Source: Actinomycetes bacterium (GTDB taxonomy: Bacteria > Actinomycetota > Actinomycetes > S36-B12 > GCA-2699445). Taken from it: 45,848 bases of DNA. The notes beneath the pieces are model-generated. The model was not told the DNA's origin. It searched no databases and saw nothing but the letters and a program-made list of their open reading frames with translations. The stretch covers positions 1 to 45,848 of the forward strand of contig JAHZLH010000022.1 of NCBI GenBank assembly GCA_022599915.1, written 5' to 3'. Within the stretch, counting starts at the first letter, position 1. Each line of letters starts with the position of its first letter. Positions 16,447-24,271 of this stretch are shown here, piece by piece. The position numbers were made by a program, and so were the translations under genes.

Positions 16447-17391
16447 GTGTCGCCACAAGATTCGCAGATCAGCCAGGCGGCTCGGGCGCTGGCGGCGGCG
16501 GGTCGAGACGAGTCCCGGCCGTTGCGAGCAGCGGCCGACGTGGTGCGGCTGGTAGCTCACCGCGGCGCCGGCCACCAGCAAACCGATCCGCAGGGGCCAC
16601 CGGAAAATACGCTCGCCGCGGTAGCGCACGGCTTTGCTGTTGGTGCTGATGCGGTAGAGGTGGATGTCTGGCTGACGGCAGACGGAGTCCCGATTCTGCA
16701 TCACGATCGCACCACTGATCGCACGACCGATCGTGTCGGTCGCAGCATTACCGACCTGACCCTGGCCGAAGTCAGCGCGCTGGACGCCGGGTCCTGGAAA
16801 TCTCCTCGCTGGGCGGCGCAGCCGGTTCCCACGTTGGCGGCAGTTGCTGCTGCGGTACCTGCCGAGCGAGGGCTAGTGGTGGAAATTGAGGAAGGGCCAC
16901 AGGTAGTCCCGCACCTGTTAGCTGCCCTGCAGCCGGTAGGTCTGGCCGATGAACAGATCGTCTTCATCAGTTACAACCTGGACACCATTGCGGAGATGAA
17001 GAAATCCGCCCGACAGCATCGGGCCTACTGGATCGTCGACACACTGCCCCGATGGCAACTGGGTGGTTGGTGTCAGGGGCACCGGCGTGGGATCGCGAGC
17101 GAGCGGGTCGGCTACGACGAGGCGGCTAATCCGGGCTGGCTGGCTGAACAAGCCGTGGGTGCTGGTTTGGATGGCCTGGACACTTTGTTTGCCTACCCGC
17201 CGGAACTACCGCAGCAATTAGCCGCTGTCGGCTTGGATTGGCTGGTATGGACCGCTAACGATCCCCGAGCAATCGACAGCTGCATCGATGACGGGGCTTG
17301 GGGGATCACCACCGACAACACCGCGGACGTTGCCCGTTGGTTGTCCGCAGCGGAGATCGCGACGGCTCGAACTGCCGGGATCGCTTTCTAG
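16447..17391 (+). CDS. Glycerophosphodiester phosphodiesterase family protein
   Basis: 314-aa GDPD-family phosphodiesterase with a TIM-barrel fold, which splits glycerophosphodiesters to glycerol-3-phosphate and an alcohol. The domain begins near residue 35 with VAHRGAG, then PENTLAAVAHGF, GADAVEVDVWLTADGVPILHHD (catalytic His and metal-binding Glu/Asp), and ends with LDWLVWTANDP and GAWGITTDN. The first ~30 residues are an extra helical N-terminus; no signal peptide is seen, so the enzyme should be cytoplasmic. The GTG at 16447 follows GGAAGGA by eight bases. Between VGRSITDLT and the barrel end all expected blocks are present. Confidence 0.92.
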   Translation: MSPQDSQISQAARALAAAGRDESRPLRAAADVVRLVAHRGAGHQQTDPQGPPENTLAAVAHGFAVGADAVEVDVWLTADGVPILHHDRTTDRTTDRVGRSITDLTLAEVSALDAGSWKSPRWAAQPVPTLAAVAAAVPAERGLVVEIEEGPQVVPHLLAALQPVGLADEQIVFISYNLDTIAEMKKSARQHRAYWIVDTLPRWQLGGWCQGHRRGIASERVGYDEAANPGWLAEQAVGAGLDGLDTLFAYPPELPQQLAAVGLDWLVWTANDPRAIDSCIDDGAWGITTDNTADVARWLSAAEIATARTAGIAF

Positions 17392-17422
17392 TTGAACGGC
17401 GCTGACTAACCTGACCAGCGGC

Positions 17423-17428
17423 TAGCCT
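17423..17428 (+). promoter_or_regulatory. -10 box TAGCCT, leaderless promoter
   Basis: TAGCCT, then six bases (GGAGTA), then GTG at 17435. Transcription would start on the first base of the start codon. Confidence 0.6.
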
Positions 17429-17434
17429 GGAGTA

Positions 17435-17689
17435 GTGATTCATCTACTTGGACTGATCGGCACCATCCTGGTGCTCAGTGCCTATCTGTTGTTGTCCACC
17501 GGTCGAGTCGAACCGGCCTCATACCGCTATCAACTGATGAACCTGCTCGGTGCACTGAGCCTGATTATCTATTCAGTGGTTCTGTCGGCATGGGCGGTCC
17601 TCGCGCTAAATGCCGTCTGGAGCGTCATCGCAACTGCAGCCATACTGCGGATTTCGCGAGATCGAAATATCGCTGCAACTGCCGAGTAG
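17435..17689 (+). CDS. CBU_0592-type small membrane protein
   Basis: 84-aa protein with three hydrophobic helices: residues ~3-22 (LLGLIGTILVLSAYLLL), ~33-52 (LMNLLGALSLIIYSVVL) and ~53-72. The pattern IGTILVLSAYLLLSTGRVEP, YQLMNLLGA and LNAVWSVIA matches what I recall of the CBU_0592 family, whose function is unknown. It starts with GTG right after a TAGCCT-N6 leaderless promoter. Monocistronic as far as can be seen. Confidence 0.8.
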   Translation: MIHLLGLIGTILVLSAYLLLSTGRVEPASYRYQLMNLLGALSLIIYSVVLSAWAVLALNAVWSVIATAAILRISRDRNIAATAE

Positions 17690-17709
17690 CCGATTCTTAG
17701 CAAATCTTG

Positions 17710-17859
17710 GTGCGCTGCGCCGATCCGATTCAGATTCCCTCGGCAGCCCAGCAGCAAGAGCTCAGCTCCGACGTGCTGACCCAGGTCGAGGTGCTGGCTG
17801 CGGCGATTGCCGTTCGGGGTGGGCAGATTGAGACATCCCAGCAGGCGCACTCGGATTGA
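17710..17859 (+). CDS. Possible small protein (49 codons), unproven
   Basis: Between two leaderless small genes lies a frame open from 17701, with GTG at 17710 (or TTG at 17707) and stop at 17857-17859. The product would be soluble, Gln-rich and helical (PSAAQQQELSSDVLTQVEVL), with no membrane segment. Upstream, TAGCAA ends six bases before TTG 17707's neighbour GTG 17710, close to the local promoter pattern but lacking the final T. Composition looks protein-like, but no homology can be named. Confidence 0.3.
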   Translation: MRCADPIQIPSAAQQQELSSDVLTQVEVLAAAIAVRGGQIETSQQAHSD

Positions 17860-17900
17860 ACGGAATCCGTAGGTTCCGCGACAGTAGCGCCGCAGCGCCG

Positions 17901-17906
17901 TAGCGT
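17901..17906 (+). promoter_or_regulatory. -10 box TAGCGT, leaderless promoter
   Basis: TAGCGT, six bases (GCAGGT), ATG at 17913. Confidence 0.6.
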
Positions 17907-17912
17907 GCAGGT

Positions 17913-18296
17913 ATGAGGGGATTGCTGCTGCTGGCCTTGCTCGGGTTGCTGATAGCGGGCGCCGTCTGGCTGGCGCAGCGCTACCGGCCCAAGCCGAAGT
18001 CAGCAATTCCGTCAGGTCCGCCGCAGCTATCTCGCGAGCGTTCCGAACGCGCCACGGTGGCGTTCGGGTCGGAGCGGGGTCCCGGCACCTTGCGGCTCAC
18101 ACCGACTCAGTTGATCTTTGCCGGTGATTCGGGTCGGGTGGTCGTCTTGGAACGGATCGCCATCGTCGGTGTGAACGTCACCACTGACTTGCCCGATGGC
18201 TCAGTCGCTACACCAATACTGGCGGTCATGACGAGAACCGAGTCGCTGTACCTGTCGGTGGCAGACCCAGATCGATGGGTAGTACTGCTGAACTAG
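17913..18296 (+). CDS. Membrane-anchored protein with a PH-like domain (inferred)
   Basis: 127-aa protein: N-terminal membrane helix (residues 2-20, GLLLLALLGLLIAGAVWLAQ), a basic Pro/Lys stretch, then ~80 residues that look like a small beta-sandwich. The strand pattern GTLRLTPTQLIFAG, RVVVLERIAIVGVNV, PILAVMTRTESLYLSV and a final WVVLL resembles bacterial PH domains, which often sit behind a membrane helix. Function is unknown. It begins at an ATG six bases after a TAGCGT box. The downstream neighbour is the decayed RCC1 gene in the opposite direction. Confidence 0.7.
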   Translation: MRGLLLLALLGLLIAGAVWLAQRYRPKPKSAIPSGPPQLSRERSERATVAFGSERGPGTLRLTPTQLIFAGDSGRVVVLERIAIVGVNVTTDLPDGSVATPILAVMTRTESLYLSVADPDRWVVLLN

Positions 18297-18323
18297 TGGC
18301 GGCCGGCCGGCTCAACTACTCGA

Positions 18324-19934
18324 CTAGTCACGCGGTAACACCAGGTAGTTGGTACCTCCCATCACTCGCTGGGCAGGCGCCGGACTATTAACCAGATCAG
18401 GCAGTCCCAGCTGCCCCACCTCACCGGTTCCCCAACACCAGATGGTTGCGTCCGTCGCCAGTGAGCAACTGTGCCGGGCTCCGGAGGCGACGGCGCTACT
18501 TGCTGGTGAGTTGGGGACGGTAGTCAGGTTGAAGGCTGGTAGCCCGTTAGTACCGGTGCCGAGTTGGCGTTGGTTTCGCCGTACCTACGGGCTGAACGTC
18601 TCGTTACCTGGCTGCTGGTTCGGGTACCAGGTGAGCTACTGATAGTTCATCTACAGAGAGTAAGGGGCTGGTCGTGTTAGTTGGTTTTTCCCTTGCACTA
18701 CCAGATGCCGTAGCTACTTAGGGAGGAGGCAAGCCTCGAGTTAGGTCTGTGCGTTGGGGGCTTTTGCTAGCTCTGTGGTCGCCCGAGAATGAGATTGTGG
18801 TGAACGTTTAAGAAAACGTGTCAGACCACAGCTGTGCCGCGGGGCGGCAACGACTTGGACGAAACGCTGTTCACCTACCACCGGGATGGGGGTGGCAGCC
18901 GACGGGCCGAGAAGAGGATCGCCACTGCCGAGTTGGCCGATGTGGTTGGCTCCCCAGCACCAGGTTTGTCGACTGCTGTCGATGACACAGATGTGCCCTT
19001 GGCTCAACGAGACATCGAGCAAGGCGCCGAGCCCGGTTGCCACTTGGCGCGGTTTCCCCCACGGTTCATCGCCCTGACCGTGGATGATCGCTGGCGCTTC
19101 ACCCCAACACCAGGCCGAGCCGACTTCGTCGAGCGCGCAGAACCCGCTGCGGTTGCCGGAACCACCGGTGATGAACCGGAACCGATGATCGCCGGGCACT
19201 GTCGCCAGGGTCGATCGGCCGGCCGCGTCTTGCCAGCATTGGGCGGCGCCGAAGGAAGAAAGACCACACCCGGAACCGGCGGAGGTGGCAACAGTGAAGA
19301 ATGGTTGCTCCGTGACCACGGCTGCGGGGGTCAGTTGTACCGTGCCGCCGAACTTGCCCCAGCACCAAGCAGTGCCACTGGTGTCGAGCACGCAGTTGTT
19401 AGCGTCGCCACCTGCGAGCGTCCGGGGTCACAGTGGTGTGACTGGAGTTGGTGTGGCAACTGCCCGTGCGGAATTACTGGTCTCCGGCCCAGTGGCAGGG
19501 TCACCGTCCGGTGCGGCGATGGCCGGAGTAGTGGCAACCGGCTTGAGGAGTCGGACCCGCAGCGTACGACTGCGGACTCGTGGCTTCGTGCTCACTGCTC
19601 GGTACCAGGTTTTCGACTGCCGTTTCGGCGCACGGAGTCGTACCGAAAATCGCCCGCGCTTATTGCTGCGGGTTCTAGCGACTTTCCGCCACTTACTTCC
19701 ACTCCACTGTTGAATCTTCAGCCGATGGCGCGGCGGGAGCGACTGAGCCCGGCCGCGGAGTCGAAATTTGCTGCCGGTCTCTGGCTTCTTGGGTTGGGTA
19801 CGCAACCGGATCTGTTTTGTCGTGGACTTATCGCGCATTGACGGGGCCTCCGCGGCGGCTGCAACGGATGTCAGACCGTTCGGGAGCAGCAGCGCTGCCG
19901 CTGAGGCCGCAATGAGTGCCGTGCCTAGTCGTAT
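18324..19934 (-). pseudogene. Decayed gene for a secreted RCC1-repeat protein
   Basis: One minus-strand frame carries a whole secreted protein, but broken. It starts after a strong GGGGAGGA site at ATA (19934-19932) where ATG is expected; no other start lies before the first stop upstream. A signal peptide follows (GTALIAASAAALLLPNG), then a basic beta-rich domain (residues ~35-165). An in-frame TGA at 19430-19428 interrupts it. RCC1 repeats follow in the same frame: NNCVLDTSGTAWCWG, GFCALDEVGSAWCWG, HICVIDSSRQTWCWGANHIG. After RHSCGLT (about 18820) the match is lost for ~230 bp with several stops, including one at 18741-18743. RCC1 sequence returns still in frame near 18570 (QRQLGTGTNG, RHSCSLATDATIWCWG) to a stop at 18324. 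Confidence 0.8.
18585..18820. other. Segment inside the RCC1 remnant with no RCC1 match
   Basis: About 230 bp, more AT-rich than its surroundings, separating two RCC1-coding blocks. It contains multiple stops in the host frame and small dyads: ACGTTT-AAGA-AAACGT at 18804-18819 and ACCTGG-N15-CCAGGT around 18606-18632. No terminal inverted repeats or target duplication typical of an insertion element could be recognised. Confidence 0.5.
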
Positions 19935-20241
19935 GAGTTTCCTCCCCGCGGGCCACCCGAGGCTGCTCGATCCAGTTCGCCGGGGATCGAGCGGTGGCTG
20001 CCAATGAGGTTGAGGTTAACTATGGGCCGGGTCTCGTCCCGAGATGGCAGCGAATGCTGCGACCTGAATCACGCGAACAGGTCATATCGAGGGCAAATGG
20101 CGGCAAAAAGCCACCGAACGAACAGGATCGCTCACTCTCGGCGACCACATCCACCACTCGGAGGAACGGTGGTCGGCATCCCTTACCCAGCTCCTACAGT
20201 TTGCTTTCCCCGGCCACAACTGCGGCGGTGATAGTAGTCGC
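19935..20241. other. Intergenic region before the 20242 gene
   Basis: 307 bp without a supported gene. It would hold the lost promoter of the RCC1 gene (its GGGGAGGA site lies at 19940-19947, minus strand) and the promoter of the 20242 gene. TACAGT (about 20194) fits a -10 box, and GATAGT ending six bases before the ATG at 20242 resembles the local leaderless pattern without its first T. Nothing else stands out. Confidence 0.4.
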
Positions 20242-20697
20242 ATGAACGATGAACCCCAGCCACACGACAGTAGTTCCGGCGACCAGAAATCCGGTGTCCC
20301 CGCTGAGGAGCTGATGGGATCAACGCAGCAGCCGACTGAGCAGATAACCGAACAGGTAGCAACTACCGATCAGTCGACCCGAACCAATGATTGGGAGCAG
20401 CGCTACTACCGGGAGCGCACGCTGACCAGAGTCTTCATGGCGACCACGGCTGCGGCAGTCCTGCTGTTCACAGGCGCTGTTGCTTACGCGGTGGCTACAG
20501 ATCCGAATACTGGTCAACCGGGAGCACCAGGGGAGAGCTATCGAGACGGCGGTAACCGCGATGACCGCGGCGGCCCTGGGCGACACGGCGGACCTGGTGG
20601 TCCGGACGGCCAACGCTGGCAAGGTCCCAACGCTGGTGGGGTTCCGGTCGGTAGCGGAAGCGACTCGACGACGATGTTTTTATCAGCTGCCCGCTAG
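20242..20697 (+). CDS. Uncharacterised single-pass membrane protein
   Basis: 151-aa protein I do not recognise. Residues 1-62 are polar, rich in Gln, Thr, Glu and Ser (intracellular by the positive-inside rule: RYYRERTLTR precedes the helix). One membrane helix follows (residues ~63-87, VFMATTAAAVLLFTGAVAYAVA), then an outside tail very rich in Gly, Asp, Arg and Pro. The layout, disordered-helix-disordered, resembles several actinobacterial surface or division-associated proteins but gives no function. It is followed by the convergent ppk2 gene 95 bp away. Confidence 0.65.
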   Translation: MNDEPQPHDSSSGDQKSGVPAEELMGSTQQPTEQITEQVATTDQSTRTNDWEQRYYRERTLTRVFMATTAAAVLLFTGAVAYAVATDPNTGQPGAPGESYRDGGNRDDRGGPGRHGGPGGPDGQRWQGPNAGGVPVGSGSDSTTMFLSAAR

Positions 20698-20792
20698 GAA
20701 CTCGCTAGCTGTGCTGGTAGGTGAGGCAGAACTAATGGACTGGAACTGACGGATTAGTCAACCCCGAGCGGGAGCAGTAGGACCGCTGATAT

Positions 20793-22313
20793 CTACTTCT
20801 TTTTCTTCTTCTTATTTCGTTGACCGGTATTTTTCGACTTTTTGATGGTGTCGGAGAGACCTTGGTTCACTGCCTTGAGGACCGCCACTCGCGCGAACCA
20901 CTTGTCATTTGCCGGAATGACATGCCAGCGGGCGTCGTCGGTCGTGGTGCGCAGCAGCATCTGGTCGACGGCCCGCACGTAATCGTCCCAGCGTTCCCGG
21001 TTGCGGTAGTCCTCTTCGGTGATCTTGTGCTGTTTGTACGGGGTCTCTTCGCGGGCCTCGAAGCGAGCGAGTTGCTCTTCCGGTGAGATATGAAGCCAGA
21101 ACTTCGCGACATAGGTGCCGCGCTCGGCGATTTGGGCCTCAAAGTCGTTGATCTCTTGATACGCGCGCTGCCATTCCTCGGGTTGGGCGAATCCTTCAAC
21201 ACGTTCCACCAAGACTCGGCCGTACCAAGTGCGGTCGAAGATGGCGAACTTGCCCGCCGGTGGTAGATCCCGCCAAAACCGCCACAAGTAGTGATAGTTG
21301 TTTTCCTCCGCGGTCGGTGCAGCCACCGGGATAATCCGGTAATCGCCCGATTCGAGGGCCCAGGTGATTCGGCGAATAGCACCGCCCTTGCCACCAGCGT
21401 CCCAGCCTTCGAATCCCAAGACCGTGCTGATGCCTCGGTCCCGAGCCTCCAGTGACAGTTCGTGCAGTTGTCCCTGCTCCTTGGCTAACTGTCGTCGGTA
21501 GGTATCCCGACTCAGTGACTGGTCGAGATTGATTCCGGACAACGCATTTGCTCCGCTGTCGAGATCACCAAAAACACTGTCGGCAGCGGGCGGTGTTCCC
21601 TTACTGCTTTGCGCCATACGTGACGTCATCGCGTCGAGGATTGTCTTGGTGACGGTGAGATCGCGGTAGCGGGCGTCCGCCGATTCCACGATCATCCACG
21701 GTGCGCCCGGCGTCGTTGTCTCGCGCAGGATTCGCTCCGCGACAGGTAGCACCGGTCCCAGATTGTCCAGTGGCTCCCAGTCTTTTCGGTCGGCCATCCA
21801 GCCCTTGCGCTTGTCCTTCTTAGTCTTCTTGCGCCGCTTGGACTGCACCTTGGCGGGAGTGTGGAGGAAGAACTTGAGGATCAGCGCACCATCAGCGACG
21901 AGTTCCTCCTGTGTAGCGGTGACGTGGTTCAGCCAAGTGCTGAACTCCGTCTCGCTGATGTCGCCGTCGGCTAGTTGGCGCGCCGCGCTCATCAGCCCGC
22001 CGGCAATGACCGCGGTTTGCCCCTTGGGAGGTAGTGACTGCCACAGCCGCCACAATCGCGGACGTTCCGCCTCAGTGGCTGTGGGTTCGCCAAAGATGTG
22101 GGTGTGGACGTAGCGGGCATCCATCCATTCGTTGATTCGATTGACCATTTCATTGGCCGCGACTCGATCGTCACCAGCAATCCATACGATGACCGGAAAG
22201 TTATGTTCGCGCAGATCGTATTCAGCATTCACTAGGTGTAGCCGCAGATCTGGGACGGCGCTCTTATACGTTTGCTTGTCGACTTTGTTTCCGACTTCCG
22301 CGACTTCTAGCAC
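20793..22313 (-). CDS. Polyphosphate:AMP phosphotransferase (two-domain, class II PPK2)
   Basis: 506-aa enzyme of two fused PPK2 domains, expected to phosphorylate AMP to ADP with polyphosphate. The C-terminal domain (residues ~265-490) is active-looking: Walker A GFEGWDAGGKGGAIRR (300-315), then YHYLWRFWRDLPPAGKFAIF, DRTWYGRVLVERVEGF and WLHISPEEQLARF. The N-terminal domain (residues ~15-200) keeps the fold (LWRLWQSLPPKGQTAV, LKFFLHTPAKVQ) but its P-loop is degenerate (IAGDDRVAANEM). This asymmetry is known for class II. The protein ends in a run of six Lys. The start is GTG 22313 with GGGAGA six bases upstream. It may link energy state to polyphosphate stores. Confidence 0.92.
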   Translation of the reverse strand: MLEVAEVGNKVDKQTYKSAVPDLRLHLVNAEYDLREHNFPVIVWIAGDDRVAANEMVNRINEWMDARYVHTHIFGEPTATEAERPRLWRLWQSLPPKGQTAVIAGGLMSAARQLADGDISETEFSTWLNHVTATQEELVADGALILKFFLHTPAKVQSKRRKKTKKDKRKGWMADRKDWEPLDNLGPVLPVAERILRETTTPGAPWMIVESADARYRDLTVTKTILDAMTSRMAQSSKGTPPAADSVFGDLDSGANALSGINLDQSLSRDTYRRQLAKEQGQLHELSLEARDRGISTVLGFEGWDAGGKGGAIRRITWALESGDYRIIPVAAPTAEENNYHYLWRFWRDLPPAGKFAIFDRTWYGRVLVERVEGFAQPEEWQRAYQEINDFEAQIAERGTYVAKFWLHISPEEQLARFEAREETPYKQHKITEEDYRNRERWDDYVRAVDQMLLRTTTDDARWHVIPANDKWFARVAVLKAVNQGLSDTIKKSKNTGQRNKKKKKK

Positions 22314-22521
22314 TTGTGGTCTCCCGAGTCACTCCCGATATACGCTTCGTGCCGAGTGTTCACCACCGAAAGGGCTGCTGTCCCGCTGAGCGCGAGATTA
22401 ATGCGAGGCTGGGCAGATGGGCAGGGCGCCGTTACCCGCAGCGGTGTGTTCGTGGGGGCTAGATCGGATCCATCAGCGATTCTTGTTGTCTCTAACCCGT
22501 GCAACAACTGCTGTTCATGTC

Positions 22522-22527
22522 TAGTTT
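22522..22527 (+). promoter_or_regulatory. -10 box TAGTTT, leaderless promoter of the SulP gene
   Basis: TAGTTT, six bases (GGCTAT), GTG at 22534. No ribosome-binding site. Confidence 0.6.
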
Positions 22528-22533
22528 GGCTAT

Positions 22534-24207
22534 GTGTCTGCTACCGATGTGAAACAGGAGTCGTCAGGCTGGAAGCGGACTCTCTTCACCTCCGGGAATC
22601 TGTTGGCCGGAATCTCCGTAGGTGCCTACTTCATTCCGCAGGCCATGGCGTACGGTGCGCTGGCCGGCATCGATGTGGCGGACGGACTCGCTATTGCCGT
22701 GGTGCCGCTACTGGTCTACCTGTTCCTCGGTCGAAGTCGGTATATGTCGGTGGGTCCCGAATCGGCAGTGGCCCTGATGGCAGCGGCAGCAGTTGGGCCG
22801 ACCGCTAGTTCATTGGGAGTCGACCCGCTCACTGCGCTAGCCGCCTGTTCCATCATGGTGGGAGCGATTCTCTTCCTCGGCTGGCTAGCGAAAGCATCCT
22901 TCCTGGCAGATCTGCTGTCAAAGCCAATCCTGGTTGGGTATCTGACCGGGGTGGCAGTTCTAATGGTGCTGTCGCAACTTCCCAAAATCTTGAACTACGA
23001 GGTGGACACGTCCTCGATCCGGGCAGTCTTCAGCAGTGACCTGCAGATACCGGACTACCAAACGGTGGTCATTGCGTTGCTGGTGCTGGTGGTGTCACTC
23101 GTCTGTCGAAAGATTAATCCCCGATTGCCCGGTCCGTTGTTTGGTTTAACCCTGGCGATCTTGCTGGGGTTGATGTGGGACGTTCCCACAGTGGGCGACG
23201 TATCGCTACAGATGCCCACGCCGCAACTCTCCGGCATCACGCTAGAACTCATGGCGGCCCTCTTTCTGCCGGCGATCAGCATCGCCATCGTTTCGTTCAC
23301 CGATGTGATGGTCACCTCACGTGCCTTCGCGGTGGGGCCACCACCTGACCCTAGTTCAGAGATGCGGGCGCTGTCGGCGGTTCAAGGTGTGACCGGCGTG
23401 GCCGGCGGCTACCCGATGTCGGCATCGTCTTCGCGAACTGCATTGGCAGCCGCATCAGGGGCAACGAGCAAGTACTACTCGATCATCGTGATCGCCGTCC
23501 TCATTGGCGGGCCACTACTCATCCCCGGAGTTATTTCCGCCACTCCCGATGCTGGCTTGGCTGGTGTCATCCTCTACGCGGCCTACACCTTGATCGATGT
23601 ACCGGAGTGGGCTGGCTTGGCGCGGTTCCGCAAGCGCGAGACTGCCATTGCAGCGGTGTGCGCCATCGCTGTTGTTGCTCTCGGGATATTGCCGGGTGTC
23701 ATCGTGGCGATCGTTCTTTCGGTCATGGAGTTCTTGGCGCGGCTAGCACGGCCCCACGAGGGCGTGCTCGGTTTCACTCCCGAAGCCGCAGGCATGCATG
23801 ACATTGACGATTGGGATCGAACGACAACTATCCCGGGTCTGGTTGTCTTCCGCTACGACGCTCCGCTGTTCTTCATGAACGCCTACGACTTCTACAACAA
23901 GGTCAAAGGTGTGGCACCGCCAGGCACCGAGGTAGTCATTCTCAACATGGAGGCAAACGTTGAGCTGGACTCCACCGCGCTAGCCACCATGGAGGATTTG
24001 TGGGAGGCCTTAGATGAGCAAGGGACCGAGTTGTGGCTGGCCCGAGTCAAGCGGGATGTGTTGGCTCCCATGGCGACTCACGGGGTTGCGGACGTCATCG
24101 GCCGCGACAATATGTATTCAACGTTGCGTACTGCGCTAGACGGGTATCGAGAGGCCTACCCGGAACTCATCGCGAAGGAGTCTGATGAAGACTCATCGGA
24201 GAACTGA
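22534..24207 (+). CDS. SulP-family inorganic anion transporter with STAS domain
   Basis: 557-aa inner-membrane transporter of the SLC26/SulP family. The N-terminal signature is complete: AGISVGAYFIPQAMAYGALAG and YLFLGRSRYMSVGPESAVAL. About 12-14 membrane segments reach to residue ~410, with the MSASSSRTALAAASGA block before the later helices. A cytoplasmic STAS domain (~430-545) ends the protein: PGLVVFRYDAPLFFMNAYDF, ILNMEANVELDSTALATME, HGVADVIGRDNMYSTL. Substrate could be sulfate, bicarbonate or another anion; sequence alone does not decide. Starts with GTG on a leaderless promoter and converges with the K+ channel gene 48 bp away. Confidence 0.93.
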   Translation: MSATDVKQESSGWKRTLFTSGNLLAGISVGAYFIPQAMAYGALAGIDVADGLAIAVVPLLVYLFLGRSRYMSVGPESAVALMAAAAVGPTASSLGVDPLTALAACSIMVGAILFLGWLAKASFLADLLSKPILVGYLTGVAVLMVLSQLPKILNYEVDTSSIRAVFSSDLQIPDYQTVVIALLVLVVSLVCRKINPRLPGPLFGLTLAILLGLMWDVPTVGDVSLQMPTPQLSGITLELMAALFLPAISIAIVSFTDVMVTSRAFAVGPPPDPSSEMRALSAVQGVTGVAGGYPMSASSSRTALAAASGATSKYYSIIVIAVLIGGPLLIPGVISATPDAGLAGVILYAAYTLIDVPEWAGLARFRKRETAIAAVCAIAVVALGILPGVIVAIVLSVMEFLARLARPHEGVLGFTPEAAGMHDIDDWDRTTTIPGLVVFRYDAPLFFMNAYDFYNKVKGVAPPGTEVVILNMEANVELDSTALATMEDLWEALDEQGTELWLARVKRDVLAPMATHGVADVIGRDNMYSTLRTALDGYREAYPELIAKESDEDSSEN

Positions 24208-24227
24208 TGGATTAACTGCGTGACCCA

Positions 24228-24271
24228 CATAAGTCAAGAGCGGCCCGATCATAAGTCAGGAGCGGCCCGAT
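24228..24271. repeat. 22-bp tandem duplication at the end of the K+ channel gene
   Basis: Two adjacent 22-bp copies (24228-24249 and 24250-24271) with a single A/G difference. The right copy contains the channel gene's stop codon and last codons; the left copy repeats them, stop included, just downstream. Confidence 0.9.

Noticed and set aside
19428-19430. TGA as a selenocysteine codon in the RCC1 gene
   Set aside because: The site is in a Pro/Thr-rich linker with no redox motif, the start codon is also lost, and more stops follow; decay explains all three better.
18834-19841. Plus-strand 335-codon open frame
   Set aside because: It is antisense to the RCC1 remnant, whose minus-strand frame shows a signal peptide and clear WCWG repeats. 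The plus-strand product has no recognisable domain, and long antisense frames are common in high-GC DNA.
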